DNA of 46,862 nt from an uncultured Lachnospiraceae bacterium (GCA_902801415.1 CADCIK010000007.1:1-46862); one strand, 5' to 3'. Positions 16,534-26,637 are shown, numbered from the stretch's first letter. The notes: generated from the letters alone by a model not told the origin. Numbers and translations: made by a program.

Positions 16534-17562
16534 TTATTCATCTTCATCCCGGCTGATGTCTCCGACCGTTTCTCCTTCATAGAGTTCGCCCTCGACCACG
16601 ATCGGCCTTATGATCGTCGCTCTTGGATGCTCGATCAGATGGATCAGGTTCTCTGCCGCCTCTCTTCCGATCTTCTCGGTATCCTGACGGATCGTCGTGA
16701 GCCTGGGCTCTAAGTGTCTTCCGATCCGAAGTCCGTCATATCCGGCTACCGAGATATCCTCCGGTATACGAAGTCCTCTCTCCCTGATCGCATTGATGCC
16801 TCCGAATCCGGCAAAATCATCGGGGTACAGGATACAAGTGGGCGGATCAGGCAGATCCAGAAGCTCCAGCGTCTTCTCGTAGGTTCCTTTTGTATCTCTG
16901 TACTTGGCCTCTTTGATATACTCCTCGGGCACCTCGATCCCCAACTGCGCGCAAGTGGTATAGAATGAGGAAACCCTGGCTTGTGTGACCGAAGAATCTC
17001 TCCCATGTATGTAGGCGATCTTCCGGTGACCCTTGCCGTATACATATGTAACGAGGTCATGCATCCCTTTGATGTTGTCCGAAATGACGGCGATCCGGTT
17101 GTTGAAAATATAGTCGATCGTCACAACCGGAATATTGCTGTCAACAAGTTCGATCACTTCCGGGTCCTTAAAATCGATGCAGGCAATTGCGACTCCGTCA
17201 AAACCTCTGTACCTTGCTCTCTCCAGATAGCTCATTGAATCGCTGCGCTTCTTATTACAATTGATCAAAGTCAGATCATAATCTTTGCGCTCGATCGTTC
17301 TCTTAAAGCTGTCCAGAACATTTGCGAAAAAGTCATGGGTCAGGCCGCTTTGCGCTTCGTCAACAAACAGAACGCCTATATTATAAGATCTGTTTGTCTT
17401 AAGAGCCTTGGCAGCGGAGTTGGGAAAATATCCCATTTCCTTTGCTTTTTTCCTGACCATCTCTTTGGTCTTTTCGCTGACATCCCTTTGATCGTTCAGG
17501 GCCTTGCTGACGGTTGCGATTGATACATTGCAGGCAGCCGCAAGATCTTTCATTGAAACCAT
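16534..17562 (-). CDS. LacI-family transcriptional regulator
   Basis: Repressor of 342 aa. The N-terminal helix-turn-helix and hinge are plain (MKDLAAACNVSIATVSKALN, residues 4-23, then MGYFPNSAAKALK), followed by a periplasmic-binding-protein-like sensor domain (YNIGVLFVDE to GREAAENLIHLIEHP). The ATG at 17562 has GGAGG five bases upstream. It is divergent from the cellobiose phosphorylase gene and lies upstream of the importer on the same strand, so it should control both. A perfect LacI-type inverted repeat lies 46 bases upstream, suggesting autoregulation. The inducer is probably cellobiose or a phosphorolysis product, which is inferred. Confidence 0.93.
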   Translation of the reverse strand: MVSMKDLAAACNVSIATVSKALNDQRDVSEKTKEMVRKKAKEMGYFPNSAAKALKTNRSYNIGVLFVDEAQSGLTHDFFANVLDSFKRTIERKDYDLTLINCNKKRSDSMSYLERARYRGFDGVAIACIDFKDPEVIELVDSNIPVVTIDYIFNNRIAVISDNIKGMHDLVTYVYGKGHRKIAYIHGRDSSVTQARVSSFYTTCAQLGIEVPEEYIKEAKYRDTKGTYEKTLELLDLPDPPTCILYPDDFAGFGGINAIRERGLRIPEDISVAGYDGLRIGRHLEPRLTTIRQDTEKIGREAAENLIHLIEHPRATIIRPIVVEGELYEGETVGDISRDEDE

Positions 17563-17607
17563 GTATGCCTCCTAAATCAGTGCCTGACCGCAACTTTCAT
17601 TTCGAAG

Positions 17608-17628
17608 TCGTTTAAATCACTTAAACGA
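17608..17628. promoter_or_regulatory. LacI-family operator (perfect inverted repeat)
   Basis: TCGTTTAA (17608-17615) and TTAAACGA (17621-17628) form a perfect inverted repeat with a five-base centre. This is the form and size of LacI/GalR-family operators and it sits just upstream of the lacI-type gene in the shared divergent promoter region. Confidence 0.65.
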
Positions 17629-17788
17629 TTTTGTAATTTAACTCTAGCTCTTTTTAACGACGTTTTCAAGATATTTTTTGCTATTTTCGGTCATTTATAG
17701 GATGTTTGTGAAAAATATACTTAACTTTTTTACTCTTTTGTCCGAAAATACAACTTAAATAGTGAGTTTTGTGAATATTTATCTAAAT

Positions 17789-17846
17789 CGTTTACGTATT
17801 TTTAAACACTGTTACCGTTGTGCTTGCATTTGGCCGCATCTATAAT
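17789..17846 (+). promoter_or_regulatory. Cellobiose phosphorylase promoter and second operator-like element
   Basis: TATAAT (17841-17846) with TTGTGC (17818-17823) at 17-base spacing makes a good sigma-A promoter 47 bases before the gene. Just upstream, CGTTTACGTATTTTTAAAC (17789-17807) contains the same CGTTTA and TAAAC half-sites as the operator at 17608-17628, with one extra base between. Two sites 181 bases apart could allow looping. The AT-rich middle of this 330-base gap holds no other feature I recognise. Confidence 0.55.
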
Positions 17847-17892
17847 ACACTTAACAAGGTTTCTTAACTTAAATTCTCAACAGGGAGGTATT

Positions 17893-20403
17893 ATGAAATT
17901 CGGTTATTTCGACGACGCCAACAGGGAGTACGTGATCACAACGCCCAGGACCCCTCTTCCCTGGATCAATTATCTGGGCAATCAGGACTTCTTTACGCTG
18001 ATCTCCAACACCGCCGGAGGCTATTCATTTTATAAAGACGCCAGGCTTCTCCGTATGACCCGCTATCGCTATAACGATGTTCCCTACGACGGAAACGGCA
18101 AGTATATCTATATAAAGGATGGTGAGCAGGTCTGGAATACTGCATGGCAGCCCTCCAAGACAGAGTTGGACAGCTATACATGCAGACACGGAATGGGTTA
18201 TACACGCTTCCACTCCTCTAAAGACGGGATCACAGCGGATCAGCTGAACTTTGTTCCTATGGGCGGCACATGCGAGATCATGCTGCTCGACCTTAAAAAC
18301 GACTCCGATGCCGTAAAGGAGATCAAAGTATTTCCTTATGTAGAATGGTGCCTCTGGGATGCGGATGATGATCAGAAGAACTTCCAGAGAAATCTTTCAA
18401 CCGGTGAAGTTGAGATCGAGTCCAACCTCGGCTATGAGATCAGCGGCCTGAAAAAGCCTGCAGCTGCTTCAATCAGCGATTACAGCGCGCTCGATTACGC
18501 TGCGATCTACCACAAGACAGAGTACAGGGAGCGCCGCAATATGTATGCGGTCTTTTCTGTGAACCGCGCGGTCAGCGGTTTCGATACAGACAGACGCTCT
18601 TTCATCGGTTCCTACCAGAGTCCCGCGATGCCTGAAGTCGTGAGAACGGGCTCTTGTAAAAACACTGTGGCAAGCGGCTGGTCACCCTGCGCCGTCTTTG
18701 AGCTTCCTGTAAAGCTCGAGCCCGGTGAGAGCACAAGCATCATTTTCCAGCTCACTTACGTTGAAAATCCTGTTGACAAAAAGTGGGAATCCTATGGTGT
18801 GATCAACAAGGAGCGCGCCCGTGCCATGATCCGCAAATACCATGACCGCGGATCAGTTATAAAGGCTTTTGAGCATCTGAATGAATACTGGGAAGGGCTT
18901 CTCTCCCGCTTCCATGTCACCAGCAGCCGCCCGGAAGTTGACAGAATGGTCAATATCTGGAATCAATACCAGTGCATGATCACTTTCAATATGTCCCGCA
19001 GCGCTTCATACTATGAATCCGGTATCGGAAGAGGCATGGGTTTCCGTGACTCCTGTCAGGATCTGCTCGGCTTTGTTCACCTGATCCCGACGCGCGCCAG
19101 GGAAAGGATCCTGGATATAGCGGCCACACAGTTTCCTGATGGAAGCGCCTATCATCAGTATCAGCCTCTGACCAAAAAAGGAAACGCTGATATCGGAAGC
19201 GGATTCAATGATGATCCTCTCTGGCTCATTGCCGCTGTAAGCGCTTATATTCGAGAGACAGGTGATGTCTCTATTCTGGAAGAGTCAGTTCCTTTTGATA
19301 ACAACGCTTCTCTGGCACAGCCTCTTATGGAGCATCTGCGCCGGAGTATCCGGTATACGATCACCCACAAGGGCCCTCACGGACTTCCTCTGATCGGACG
19401 TGCGGATTGGAACGACTGTCTCAATCTCAACTGTTTCTCCGAGCATTCAGGTGAATCCTTCCAGACATCAGGCCCCAGCGAGGGACCTGTAGCGGAATCA
19501 GTTTTCATCGGCGGTATGTTTGTTAAATACGCTGAGGAGTATGCAGCGCTTTGTGACCTGACAGGTCTCACAGAGGAAGCTTCTGAGATCCGCAAAGAAG
19601 GTCTCGAAATGGAGAAAACACTGCTCACAGCAGGCTGGGATGGAAAGTGGTTCCTGCGTGCCTATGATGCGTACAGCAGCAAAGTCGGCTCTCACGAGTG
19701 CGAAGAAGGACAGATCTTTATCGAGCCCCAGGGTTTCTGTGTTTTGGCAGGTGTCGGTAAGGAGACCGGAGAAGCGCTGCAGGCACTCGACAGTGTCAAA
19801 GAGATCCTTGATTCCCGCTATGGTATCGCACTTCTGCAGCCCGCTTATACCCGTTATCATCTTGAACTCGGTGAAGTCTCCTCCTATCCGCCCGGATACA
19901 AGGAAAACGCGGGAATCTTCTGCCACAATAATCCCTGGGTTTCCATCGCGGAGACTGTTATGGGACGAGGGAACAGAGCTTTTGAAGTTTATTGGAAGAC
20001 CTGTCCTTCCTGTGTCGAGGAGTTCAGCGAGATCCACAAGACAGAGCCTTACGTCTATTCGCAGATGGTCGCCGGACCTGACGCTCCCAACTTCGGAGAA
20101 GGCAAGAACAGCTGGCTGACAGGCACCGCTGCATGGACCTTTACAGATATTTCCCAGTATATTCTGGGTGTATATCCGACTCTCAGCGGACTCAGCGTCG
20201 ATCCCTGCATCCCCGATGATTTCGGCGATTTCACGATCAGACGCGTTTACAGGGACGGCGTTTATAATATCCGTGTGCAGAATCCGGATCATGTGCAAAA
20301 GGGAGTTAAGAAAATGATCGTTGACGGAAAAGAGATTTCCGGACATGTGATCCCTTATGAAAAGGGAAAGAAAGAATATGACGTGCAGGTGATCATGGGA
20401 TAA
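17893..20403 (+). CDS. Cellobiose phosphorylase, glycoside hydrolase family 94
   Basis: Cytoplasmic enzyme of 836 aa that splits cellobiose with phosphate into glucose 1-phosphate and glucose, saving ATP. The N-terminal [20 protein letters not shown] and [20 protein letters not shown] are characteristic of cellobiose phosphorylases. The (alpha/alpha)6 barrel has [18 protein letters not shown], and the catalytic acid Asp505 lies in [11 protein letters not shown]; the C-terminus has the usual [13 protein letters not shown] start at ATG 17893 with GGGAGG just upstream. A close relative, cellodextrin phosphorylase, is usually about 980 aa, so length favours cellobiose. It faces away from its likely LacI regulator. 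Confidence 0.94.
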   Translation: MKFGYFDDANREYVITTPRTPLPWINYLGNQDFFTLISNTAGGYSFYKDARLLRMTRYRYNDVPYDGNGKYIYIKDGEQVWNTAWQPSKTELDSYTCRHGMGYTRFHSSKDGITADQLNFVPMGGTCEIMLLDLKNDSDAVKEIKVFPYVEWCLWDADDDQKNFQRNLSTGEVEIESNLGYEISGLKKPAAASISDYSALDYAAIYHKTEYRERRNMYAVFSVNRAVSGFDTDRRSFIGSYQSPAMPEVVRTGSCKNTVASGWSPCAVFELPVKLEPGESTSIIFQLTYVENPVDKKWESYGVINKERARAMIRKYHDRGSVIKAFEHLNEYWEGLLSRFHVTSSRPEVDRMVNIWNQYQCMITFNMSRSASYYESGIGRGMGFRDSCQDLLGFVHLIPTRARERILDIAATQFPDGSAYHQYQPLTKKGNADIGSGFNDDPLWLIAAVSAYIRETGDVSILEESVPFDNNASLAQPLMEHLRRSIRYTITHKGPHGLPLIGRADWNDCLNLNCFSEHSGESFQTSGPSEGPVAESVFIGGMFVKYAEEYAALCDLTGLTEEASEIRKEGLEMEKTLLTAGWDGKWFLRAYDAYSSKVGSHECEEGQIFIEPQGFCVLAGVGKETGEALQALDSVKEILDSRYGIALLQPAYTRYHLELGEVSSYPPGYKENAGIFCHNNPWVSIAETVMGRGNRAFEVYWKTCPSCVEEFSEIHKTEPYVYSQMVAGPDAPNFGEGKNSWLTGTAAWTFTDISQYILGVYPTLSGLSVDPCIPDDFGDFTIRRVYRDGVYNIRVQNPDHVQKGVKKMIVDGKEISGHVIPYEKGKKEYDVQVIMG

Positions 20404-20441
20404 GAGATACGAATTGTCTTTTTCATCCTCCTTTTCTTTCA

Positions 20442-20470
20442 AAAAGCCCCGGCTGAATGCCGGGGCTTTA
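20442..20470. terminator. Bidirectional rho-independent terminator
   Basis: AAAGCCCCGGC and GCCGGGGCTTT form an eleven-base perfect stem with a five-base loop, T-rich on both sides. It lies between the converging cellobiose phosphorylase and pyrophosphatase genes and can serve both. Confidence 0.88.
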
Positions 20471-20481
20471 ATAATGTTCGA

Positions 20482-22122
20482 TCATGCATACTTACTGATC
20501 ACGGAAGAGATACTGGGAAGGATCTGCATCTTGCGGGATATAAGTCCTTCATGAATGCTGTGAGGCTCTCCCTCCGGATCCGGATAAGCTTCGAAGAGCC
20601 AGTTCGCTTTGTCGCCGGCACCGAACAGGATCGATCTGTTTTCCAGCGCCGATGTGATAGACAGGATACCGATGTCCGCGTTCTTGTTTTTGGTGAGAAC
20701 ATCCAGCGTATGCTGCATATCCTCCGCCCTGTCTCTGTAGGGTTCCACCTGCGGCACGTTGACCTTGGTCAGCATCAGCCTGACGCCCATGACATCCTCG
20801 AAAACAATGTCTCTGTTCATCAGTTCCTCCAGAGAACCTCCCTCGTCTTCTGTTACGGAGAACAGCTCCTCTGTGAACCGGTCCAGATCAAGTCCTGCGA
20901 GCGCGGCAAGAATATTGGCCGTCTGCACGTCTTTATCCGTCGTTGTAGGTGTCTGCAGGTTCATGGTGTCTGAGAGAAGGCCGCCCAGCATAAGTCCGGC
21001 CAGATTTTCCTCGATCGGCACCTGGTTCTCTCTGAAGATCGTAGCGATAATCGTACATGTGCTTCCCACGATCTCATTTCTGAAACTGACCGGTCTGGAT
21101 GTGGAGAAATCAGTCACTCTGTGGTGATCGATAACTTCCAGCACTCTTGCCTTCTCAATGCCCTTTACAGACTGTGAAAACTCGTTGTGGTCTACCAGGA
21201 TCAACTGCTTGTCATTGTAGTTTAAGATGTGATGGCGCATCAGATAGCCGATCAGATGTTCCTCCTCATCCACAACCGGGAATGCGCGGAACTGCGCGCG
21301 TCCCATCTTCCTGCCGGCGTCCTCAGCCAGTTCATGGACGTAGAATTTCATAGGTTTCTTCGTCATCATCATGCGGACCGGCGGGGCAAAAAACAGATAG
21401 CGGGATGTGTTCATCGCGCCGTATCCGGACAGAATGATCGTGCAGTGATGCTCTTCGGCCAGCTTAATTACACTGTCATCTACCTTCATCTCCCAGATAA
21501 TGATCAGCATTCCGGCGCCTTTTTCGATCAGGATCTTCTGCGCTTTCTTATTACTTCCCGTAATGACGATCCTGTCTGTTACATCATAGTCTTCCAGGTT
21601 ATCCTTATTGGTCATGGTCAGTATACTGACCTTGCCGTTGAGATGCCGTTCCGCGTCATCATATATGACGCTGCCGCTGATCGTCTTGGCGATGTATTCC
21701 GTCGGAGTATCCCGCAGCATACCGTGCAGGAGCTTTGTGTCGTTGAGCGCGATATTGGCAAGATCCGATTTGGAGACCCAGCCCAATATTTTCTTTTCTT
21801 CATCGACAACTGCAAATCCCTCTCTCTTCTCTTTGTCCATCAGATGGACTGATTCAAAGATCGTCGTCTCCGGTGTGATCGCAATGGGCGATGCAAGGTC
21901 CACTTCGTCCAGGCGAACCTGCGCGGTTTCAAGAAGCATCGGCTTTTCAAATCCGAAGCGATCCAGCAGATACTTGGACCCCTTGTTGATCTTGCCAAGA
22001 ACACAGGGAACCGCGTCAATGCCCTGCTCTCTCTTATAGGCCGCGTAAGCGATGGCCGCTGCAACAGAATCCGCATGCGGGTTTTTATGTCCGATTACAT
22101 ATACTTTATTATCCTGTGCCAT
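20482..22122 (-). CDS. ppaC: Manganese-dependent family II inorganic pyrophosphatase with CBS-DRTGG insert
   Basis: Hydrolyses pyrophosphate to phosphate in the cytosol, 546 aa. The DHH-family catalytic parts flank a regulatory insert. The N-terminal metal motif is GHKNPHADSVAAAIAY; then a CBS domain (near 60-125, AITPETTIFESVHLM), a DRTGG domain (about 125-245) and a second CBS domain (about 245-305). The catalytic half resumes with ILVDHNEFSQ, the DHH of EVIDHHRVTDF, and GGLLSDTMNLQTPTTT, ending in the DHHA2 domain with ISRKMQILPS. CBS-DRTGG pyrophosphatases are activated by diadenosine polyphosphates or ATP and inhibited by AMP/ADP. GGAGG precedes the ATG. Monocistronic. Confidence 0.95.
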   Translation of the reverse strand: MAQDNKVYVIGHKNPHADSVAAAIAYAAYKREQGIDAVPCVLGKINKGSKYLLDRFGFEKPMLLETAQVRLDEVDLASPIAITPETTIFESVHLMDKEKREGFAVVDEEKKILGWVSKSDLANIALNDTKLLHGMLRDTPTEYIAKTISGSVIYDDAERHLNGKVSILTMTNKDNLEDYDVTDRIVITGSNKKAQKILIEKGAGMLIIIWEMKVDDSVIKLAEEHHCTIILSGYGAMNTSRYLFFAPPVRMMMTKKPMKFYVHELAEDAGRKMGRAQFRAFPVVDEEEHLIGYLMRHHILNYNDKQLILVDHNEFSQSVKGIEKARVLEVIDHHRVTDFSTSRPVSFRNEIVGSTCTIIATIFRENQVPIEENLAGLMLGGLLSDTMNLQTPTTTDKDVQTANILAALAGLDLDRFTEELFSVTEDEGGSLEELMNRDIVFEDVMGVRLMLTKVNVPQVEPYRDRAEDMQHTLDVLTKNKNADIGILSITSALENRSILFGAGDKANWLFEAYPDPEGEPHSIHEGLISRKMQILPSISSVISKYA

Positions 22123-22155
22123 GTATTACCTCCGAATACTGTTGATCCTTGTTTA

Positions 22156-22184
22156 ATGATACCATGTTCAATTTGTGCAGACAA
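22156..22184 (-). promoter_or_regulatory. Sigma-A promoter of the pyrophosphatase gene
   Basis: On the minus strand TTGTCT (22179-22184) and TATCAT (22156-22161) are separated by 17 bases and lie 34 bases before the start codon. Confidence 0.5.
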
Positions 22185-22367
22185 TCCAATACAAGGGTCA
22201 AAATTCCGAACAGGAACACAGATACCGGCAAAACAATGCTGTTCGTATTGCGCTGCGCTTTTTTGAAACGCGCAAATTAGTATTTGCCATCCACAGCAAC
22301 TTCTTTTAAGATGTAATACAGAAACGGGTCCGAAAAGGAGAGGTCCCAGGATTGGAGGTAGTTGAAA

Positions 22368-23636
22368 ATGGAACGAGAAACAATGTGCATTCAGGCCGGA
22401 TATACGCCCAAAAACGGAGAGTCCAGAATGATCCCGATCATTCAGAGCACAACTTTTAAATATGACACCAGCGAAGATATGGGAAAACTGTTCGATCTTG
22501 AGGCGTCCGGTTATTTCTATACACGTCTGCAGAATCCCACCAACGATATGGTCGCGGCTAAGATCTGTGCCCTGGAAGGCGGTACCGCCGGTATGCTGAC
22601 TTCTTCCGGACAGGCTGCTAACTTCTTCAGTATCTTCAATATTGCAACTTGCGGAGATCACGTTGTATGCGCTTCTACCATCTACGGAGGCACATTCAAT
22701 CTGTTCAACGTAACCATGCGCAAGATGGGCATTGACTTCACGTTTGTGGATCCCGACTGCAGCGACGAGGAACTGGAGAACGCTTTCAAGCCTAATACCA
22801 AGGCCGTTTTCGGTGAGACTATTGCAAATCCCGCTCTTGTAGTATTTGACATCGAGCGTTTTGCAAATGCAGCGCATGCACATGGTGTTCCGCTGATCGT
22901 CGACAACACATTTGCCACCCCTATTAACTGCAGACCCATTGAGTGGGGTGCGGATATCGTCACACATTCCACGACCAAATACATGGATGGACACGACACA
23001 TCTGTTGGCGGCGCGATCGTCGACGGCGGCAAATTCGACTGGATGGCACACGCTGACAAGTTCCCGGGACTGACCACTCCCGATGACTCCTATCACGGGA
23101 TCACTTACGCCGAGAAATTCGGTCTGGGCGGTGCGTTCATCACCAAGTGCACAGCGCAGCTGATGAGAGACTTCGGTTCCATCCAGGCTCCCATGAACGC
23201 TTTCTTCCTGAATCTCGGACTGGAGTCCCTGGCCGTTCGTATGCCCAGACACTGCGAGAACGCGCAGAAGGTCGCAGAGTACCTGCAGGGCCATGAGAAG
23301 GTCGCATGGGTCACCTATCCCGGCCTTCCCGGCGACAAGTATTATGAGCGCGCCAGGAAGTATATGCCCAACGGCACCTGCGGCGTCATCTCCTTTGGTC
23401 TCAAGGGAGGCAGAGCTGCTGCTGAAGAGTTTATGAAGAAACTCAAAGTTGCCATGATCGCAACACATGTAGCAGATGCACACACCTGTGTACTGCATCC
23501 GGCAAACTCCACGCACCGCCAGCTCACTGACGAAGAGCTGATCGCAGGCGGCGTCGGACCGGATCTGATCCGTCTGTCTGTCGGAATCGAGAACGTCAAC
23601 GATATCATCGCGGATCTCGAACAGGCACTTGCCTGA
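22368..23636 (+). CDS. metY: O-acetylhomoserine sulfhydrylase (PLP-dependent)
   Basis: Makes homocysteine (or methionine directly) from O-acetylhomoserine and sulfide, about 422 aa. It belongs to the Cys/Met metabolism PLP family: RLQNPTNDMVAAKICALEGG, the GMLTSSGQAA phosphate-binding loop, VDNTFATP, and the PLP lysine in THSTTKYMDGHD. The long C-terminal block (HVADAHTCVLHPANSTHRQL) is typical of MetY rather than cystathionine gamma-synthase. ATG 22368 has GGAGG nine bases upstream; a TTG at 22362 would be too close to it. The 230-base upstream region has no SAM-I riboswitch or T-box that I can recognise. It stands alone. Confidence 0.92.
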   Translation: MERETMCIQAGYTPKNGESRMIPIIQSTTFKYDTSEDMGKLFDLEASGYFYTRLQNPTNDMVAAKICALEGGTAGMLTSSGQAANFFSIFNIATCGDHVVCASTIYGGTFNLFNVTMRKMGIDFTFVDPDCSDEELENAFKPNTKAVFGETIANPALVVFDIERFANAAHAHGVPLIVDNTFATPINCRPIEWGADIVTHSTTKYMDGHDTSVGGAIVDGGKFDWMAHADKFPGLTTPDDSYHGITYAEKFGLGGAFITKCTAQLMRDFGSIQAPMNAFFLNLGLESLAVRMPRHCENAQKVAEYLQGHEKVAWVTYPGLPGDKYYERARKYMPNGTCGVISFGLKGGRAAAEEFMKKLKVAMIATHVADAHTCVLHPANSTHRQLTDEELIAGGVGPDLIRLSVGIENVNDIIADLEQALA

Positions 23637-23647
23637 AATCAAATATA

Positions 23648-23686
23648 AAAAGACTGCCGCAACAATGATTGCGGCAGTCTTTTTTT
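23648..23686. terminator. Bidirectional rho-independent terminator
   Basis: AGACTGCCGCAA and TTGCGGCAGTCT form a twelve-base stem with a six-base loop, with a T-run on the plus strand and TTTT on the minus strand. It lies between the converging metY and fructose PTS genes. Confidence 0.92.
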
Positions 23687-23728
23687 GCAGTTAACTGACT
23701 GCAGGATACTGTCATTGGATAAAATCTT

Positions 23729-25612
23729 TTATTCTACGACATCCTTCTTGAGCAGTGCCAGCATGAAGAAGCTGACAAGTGTTCCCACTACAAGGCTGAC
23801 AAGGTACATGAAGGGATTACCGACAACAGGGAATACGAAGATTCCGCCGTGAGGAGCCATCAGTGTGCAGCCAAACAGCTCGGAGCAAAGTCCTGCGGCT
23901 GCTGAACCGATCACGCAGCTGGGAATTACACGTGCAGGATCAGCTGCCGCATAAGGGATAGCGCCCTCAGTGATGAAGGAAAGGCCCATGATGAAGTTGA
24001 CAGGACCGTTGTCGCGCTCGGTCTTCGTCCATTTATTCTTGCTCAGGAGCGTGGAAAGAGCGATCGCGCAGGGAGGTGTCATACCGCCGATCATGACTGC
24101 TGCCATGATGTCATAGTTGCCGGACGCGATGGAGGCTGTTCCGAACAGGTAAGCCGCTTTGTTGAAGGGGCCGCCCATGTCGATCGCCATCATGCCGCCG
24201 ACGATCGCGCCGAGCAGAAGCTTGGATGTTCCGCCCATGCTTGCAAGACCATTGTTAAGTCCTGTGTTGATAGCACCGACGATCGGCTCGATCACAAAGT
24301 TCATACACAATCCGATGATCAGAATACCGAACAGCGGGAAGATCAGAACGGGTGCGATCTTCTCAATTGCATCCGGAAGCTTGTCGGTCATCTTCTTGAG
24401 GACCTGGATGATATAGCCGGCAAGGAAACCTGCTACAAGAGCGCCAAGGAATCCGGACTTGCCGTTTGCAGCGATCATACCGCCTACAAAACCGACTGCC
24501 AGAGCGGGTCTGTCACCGATGGACTCAGCGATATAACCGGCAAGGACAGGGAGCATGAAGCCGAATGCCACGCCGCCGATTCCCTTCAGGGTTGCAGCGA
24601 CAGGCGTAAAGGAACCGAAGTTACCGTCCTGAGGAGCGCCTGCAAGACCGTCAACAAGGAATGCAAGAGCGATCAGGATACCGCCGCCGACGACGAACGG
24701 AAGCATATGGGATACGCCGTTCATCAGGTCCATATATGCCTTGTGGCCAAGGCTGTCGCCGCCGCTGGAGCTCGCCTCTGCCGCTGCAGCGTTTTCAGCA
24801 GTAAACACAGGCGCGTCGCCATTGATGATCCTGTCTACCAGCTGATCGGCCTTAGAGATACCATCGGATACCTGGCAGGTAATGACCTTCTTGCCATTGA
24901 AGCGGTCAGTGGGAACCTTGGTATCAACTGCGAGGATAACGCCGTCTGCGTCAGCAATTTCCTGTGCTGTGATCACGTTCTTGGCACCGGAGGAACCTCT
25001 GGTCTCAACCTTGACCCAGCATCCCTTCGCTTCTGCTGCCTTCTGGATCGCTTCTGCTGCCATGTAAGTATGAGCGATGCCGGTCGGGCATGCTGTAACA
25101 GCGAGGATCTTCTTGCCGGAACTGACAGGTGCTGCCGCCTTTACGGGAGCTGCCTCTTCCACGTCATATTTGTCGCAGATCGCGAGGAACTCATCCGGTG
25201 TAGCTGCGCTTTTCAGACCTTTTACGAAATCTTCGTGCATGAGGAGTCTGGAAAGCTTGGCCAGTACATCCAGATGAACATTATCCTTTGTATTGGGTGC
25301 CGCGATCAGGAACAGAAGATCGACCGGTTCTCCGTCGAGCGCTTCATATTCAACGCCGTTCGGAATGACCATTGCTGCAAGTCCCGGGCTCTTGACTGCG
25401 TCGCATTTGCCGTGAGGGATCGCGATACCGTCGCCGATACCGGTTGTTCCCTCTGTCTCACGGAAGAAGACCTGCTCCTTGTATGCCTTGTAGTCGGAAA
25501 TGTTGCCCGCTTTCTCCATCAGGGAGATCGCCATTTCCAGGCACTCCGCCTTGTTGGAAGGCGTAGCCTTGAGCGAAATGCTCTCCTTCTTCAGAAGGTC
25601 TGTGATTCTCAT
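23729..25612 (-). CDS. fruA: PTS fructose transporter, fused IIA-IIB-IIC
   Basis: Imports and phosphorylates fructose, 627 aa. Domains in order: IIA (1-150, with the phospho-His in GIAIPHGKCDAV), a linker, IIB (about 168-270, phospho-Cys in AVTACPTGIAHTYMAAEAI), and the membrane IIC (about 300-620, multiple helices with GGMTPPCAIALSTLL). I start at ATG 25612 because the IIA fold begins MRITDLLKKESI and GGGG lies upstream; the frame is open to 25729 without a ribosome binding site. The usual partners, 1-phosphofructokinase and FruR, are absent beside it, so those genes must lie elsewhere or the sugar may differ (mannose-type IIABC proteins are similar). Confidence 0.93.
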   Translation of the reverse strand: MRITDLLKKESISLKATPSNKAECLEMAISLMEKAGNISDYKAYKEQVFFRETEGTTGIGDGIAIPHGKCDAVKSPGLAAMVIPNGVEYEALDGEPVDLLFLIAAPNTKDNVHLDVLAKLSRLLMHEDFVKGLKSAATPDEFLAICDKYDVEEAAPVKAAAPVSSGKKILAVTACPTGIAHTYMAAEAIQKAAEAKGCWVKVETRGSSGAKNVITAQEIADADGVILAVDTKVPTDRFNGKKVITCQVSDGISKADQLVDRIINGDAPVFTAENAAAAEASSSGGDSLGHKAYMDLMNGVSHMLPFVVGGGILIALAFLVDGLAGAPQDGNFGSFTPVAATLKGIGGVAFGFMLPVLAGYIAESIGDRPALAVGFVGGMIAANGKSGFLGALVAGFLAGYIIQVLKKMTDKLPDAIEKIAPVLIFPLFGILIIGLCMNFVIEPIVGAINTGLNNGLASMGGTSKLLLGAIVGGMMAIDMGGPFNKAAYLFGTASIASGNYDIMAAVMIGGMTPPCAIALSTLLSKNKWTKTERDNGPVNFIMGLSFITEGAIPYAAADPARVIPSCVIGSAAAGLCSELFGCTLMAPHGGIFVFPVVGNPFMYLVSLVVGTLVSFFMLALLKKDVVE

Positions 25613-25780
25613 ATTCGTACCCCTTTCAATTGCACACGCCGGTTTCATTTGTTGATGGAAAGCCGCAGCGGCGTGAATCCTTTGTGCTCTCCATTTATCA
25701 TGAAAACAGAGGTGCCATTTCCCATTCACACTCTGTTCTATGATCCGTTTATCGCATCACCCGTACCTGTTCCGTCCCTT

Positions 25781-26485
25781 TTATCTCCGTTTAGGCGTTA
25801 CAGAGGACGGGACTGATTCCGCTTTGAAGCGGGTCCCCTCGATCACCAGACCGGTGAGGCGGTTTCCATACACGCAGCCTGTATCCATCGCGATCATGCC
25901 CGTTTCAGGCAGTTCTCCCCAGATTCCCTCTTTCACTACGCCCATGGGCTGTGTCCCGTTAAAATACAGAGGCATCTTATAGGGCGTGTGCCCTGTCAGA
26001 ACAAGTTTCCCGGAATAATCCGTATCCCGTCCCCAGATCAGTGTCATCACGTCATTCTCAGCAGGATCTTCGTCCTGCAGGCAGGCGTGAACACATTGAA
26101 ACCTCTCATCTATATAGTAGTACGGCATCTGCTCATACCAGTCGCGGAACTCCTTGATCTTATGCTTGTGATTGATAAATGAGAATACCGTCTTCTCTCC
26201 GCTGTTCAAGTACCAGAGTTCCTTATCGCGCGAGGATCCGCCCGTTGCGTCAAGCATCATCTGCTCATGGTTGCCCCGCAAAAGGACACACCGGTCTCCC
26301 ATTTCCTCTTTCAGCTCTCTTAAGAACACAAACAGTTCGTAGATCTGCGGGCCGCGGTCAATCGTATCTCCCAGATTGATCAGCCTGTCCCTCGTCTTGT
26401 CAAAATCCAGCTTATCCAGAAGCTGCTTGCACTCATCGAGACAGCCATGGAGATCTGTTATAATCACCACTCGTTCATCTTGCAC
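25781..26485 (-). CDS. Calcineurin-like metallophosphoesterase (Ser/Thr phosphatase type)
   Basis: Two-metal phosphatase of 234 aa. The metal ligands of the PPP family are visible in order: DLHG (TDLHGCLDEC), GDTIDRG (INLGDTIDRGPQ), RGNHE (LLRGNHEQMM), a later CVHACLQ, and LTGHTP. It may act on phosphoproteins, or, like related ApaH/PrpE proteins, on dinucleotide polyphosphates. I choose the GTG at 26485 because AGAGAGG lies seven bases upstream and the domain starts right after it; ATG codons further upstream lack such a site. It lies 152 bases after the barstar gene and upstream of the fructose PTS gene on the same strand. Confidence 0.88.
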   Translation of the reverse strand: MQDERVVIITDLHGCLDECKQLLDKLDFDKTRDRLINLGDTIDRGPQIYELFVFLRELKEEMGDRCVLLRGNHEQMMLDATGGSSRDKELWYLNSGEKTVFSFINHKHKIKEFRDWYEQMPYYYIDERFQCVHACLQDEDPAENDVMTLIWGRDTDYSGKLVLTGHTPYKMPLYFNGTQPMGVVKEGIWGELPETGMIAMDTGCVYGNRLTGLVIEGTRFKAESVPSSVTPKRR

Positions 26486-26637
26486 AAAAACACCTCTCTG
26501 AAGCATATAAAAATGTAAAATTTTTATAAAATCATTATGCGGTAACACGTAGCAATTGTCAATTAAAAAACAATCTTCAGTCAGTCGCGCCAAGCATTGT
26601 CCGGTTTCCGAAATCCGCATTCCGGATCCGGCCGTGA

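Noticed and set aside
22300-22367. Possible SAM riboswitch before metY (GGGTCC...GGTCCC)
   Set aside because: The two segments are direct, not complementary, and the conserved SAM-I core is absent.
22095-23642. A 515-codon open frame opposite metY
   Set aside because: Low-complexity translation without domains; metY on the other strand has complete PLP-enzyme motifs.
24707-25816. A 369-codon open frame opposite the fructose PTS gene
   Set aside because: Cysteine-rich nonsense-like translation fully covered by the IIABC gene.
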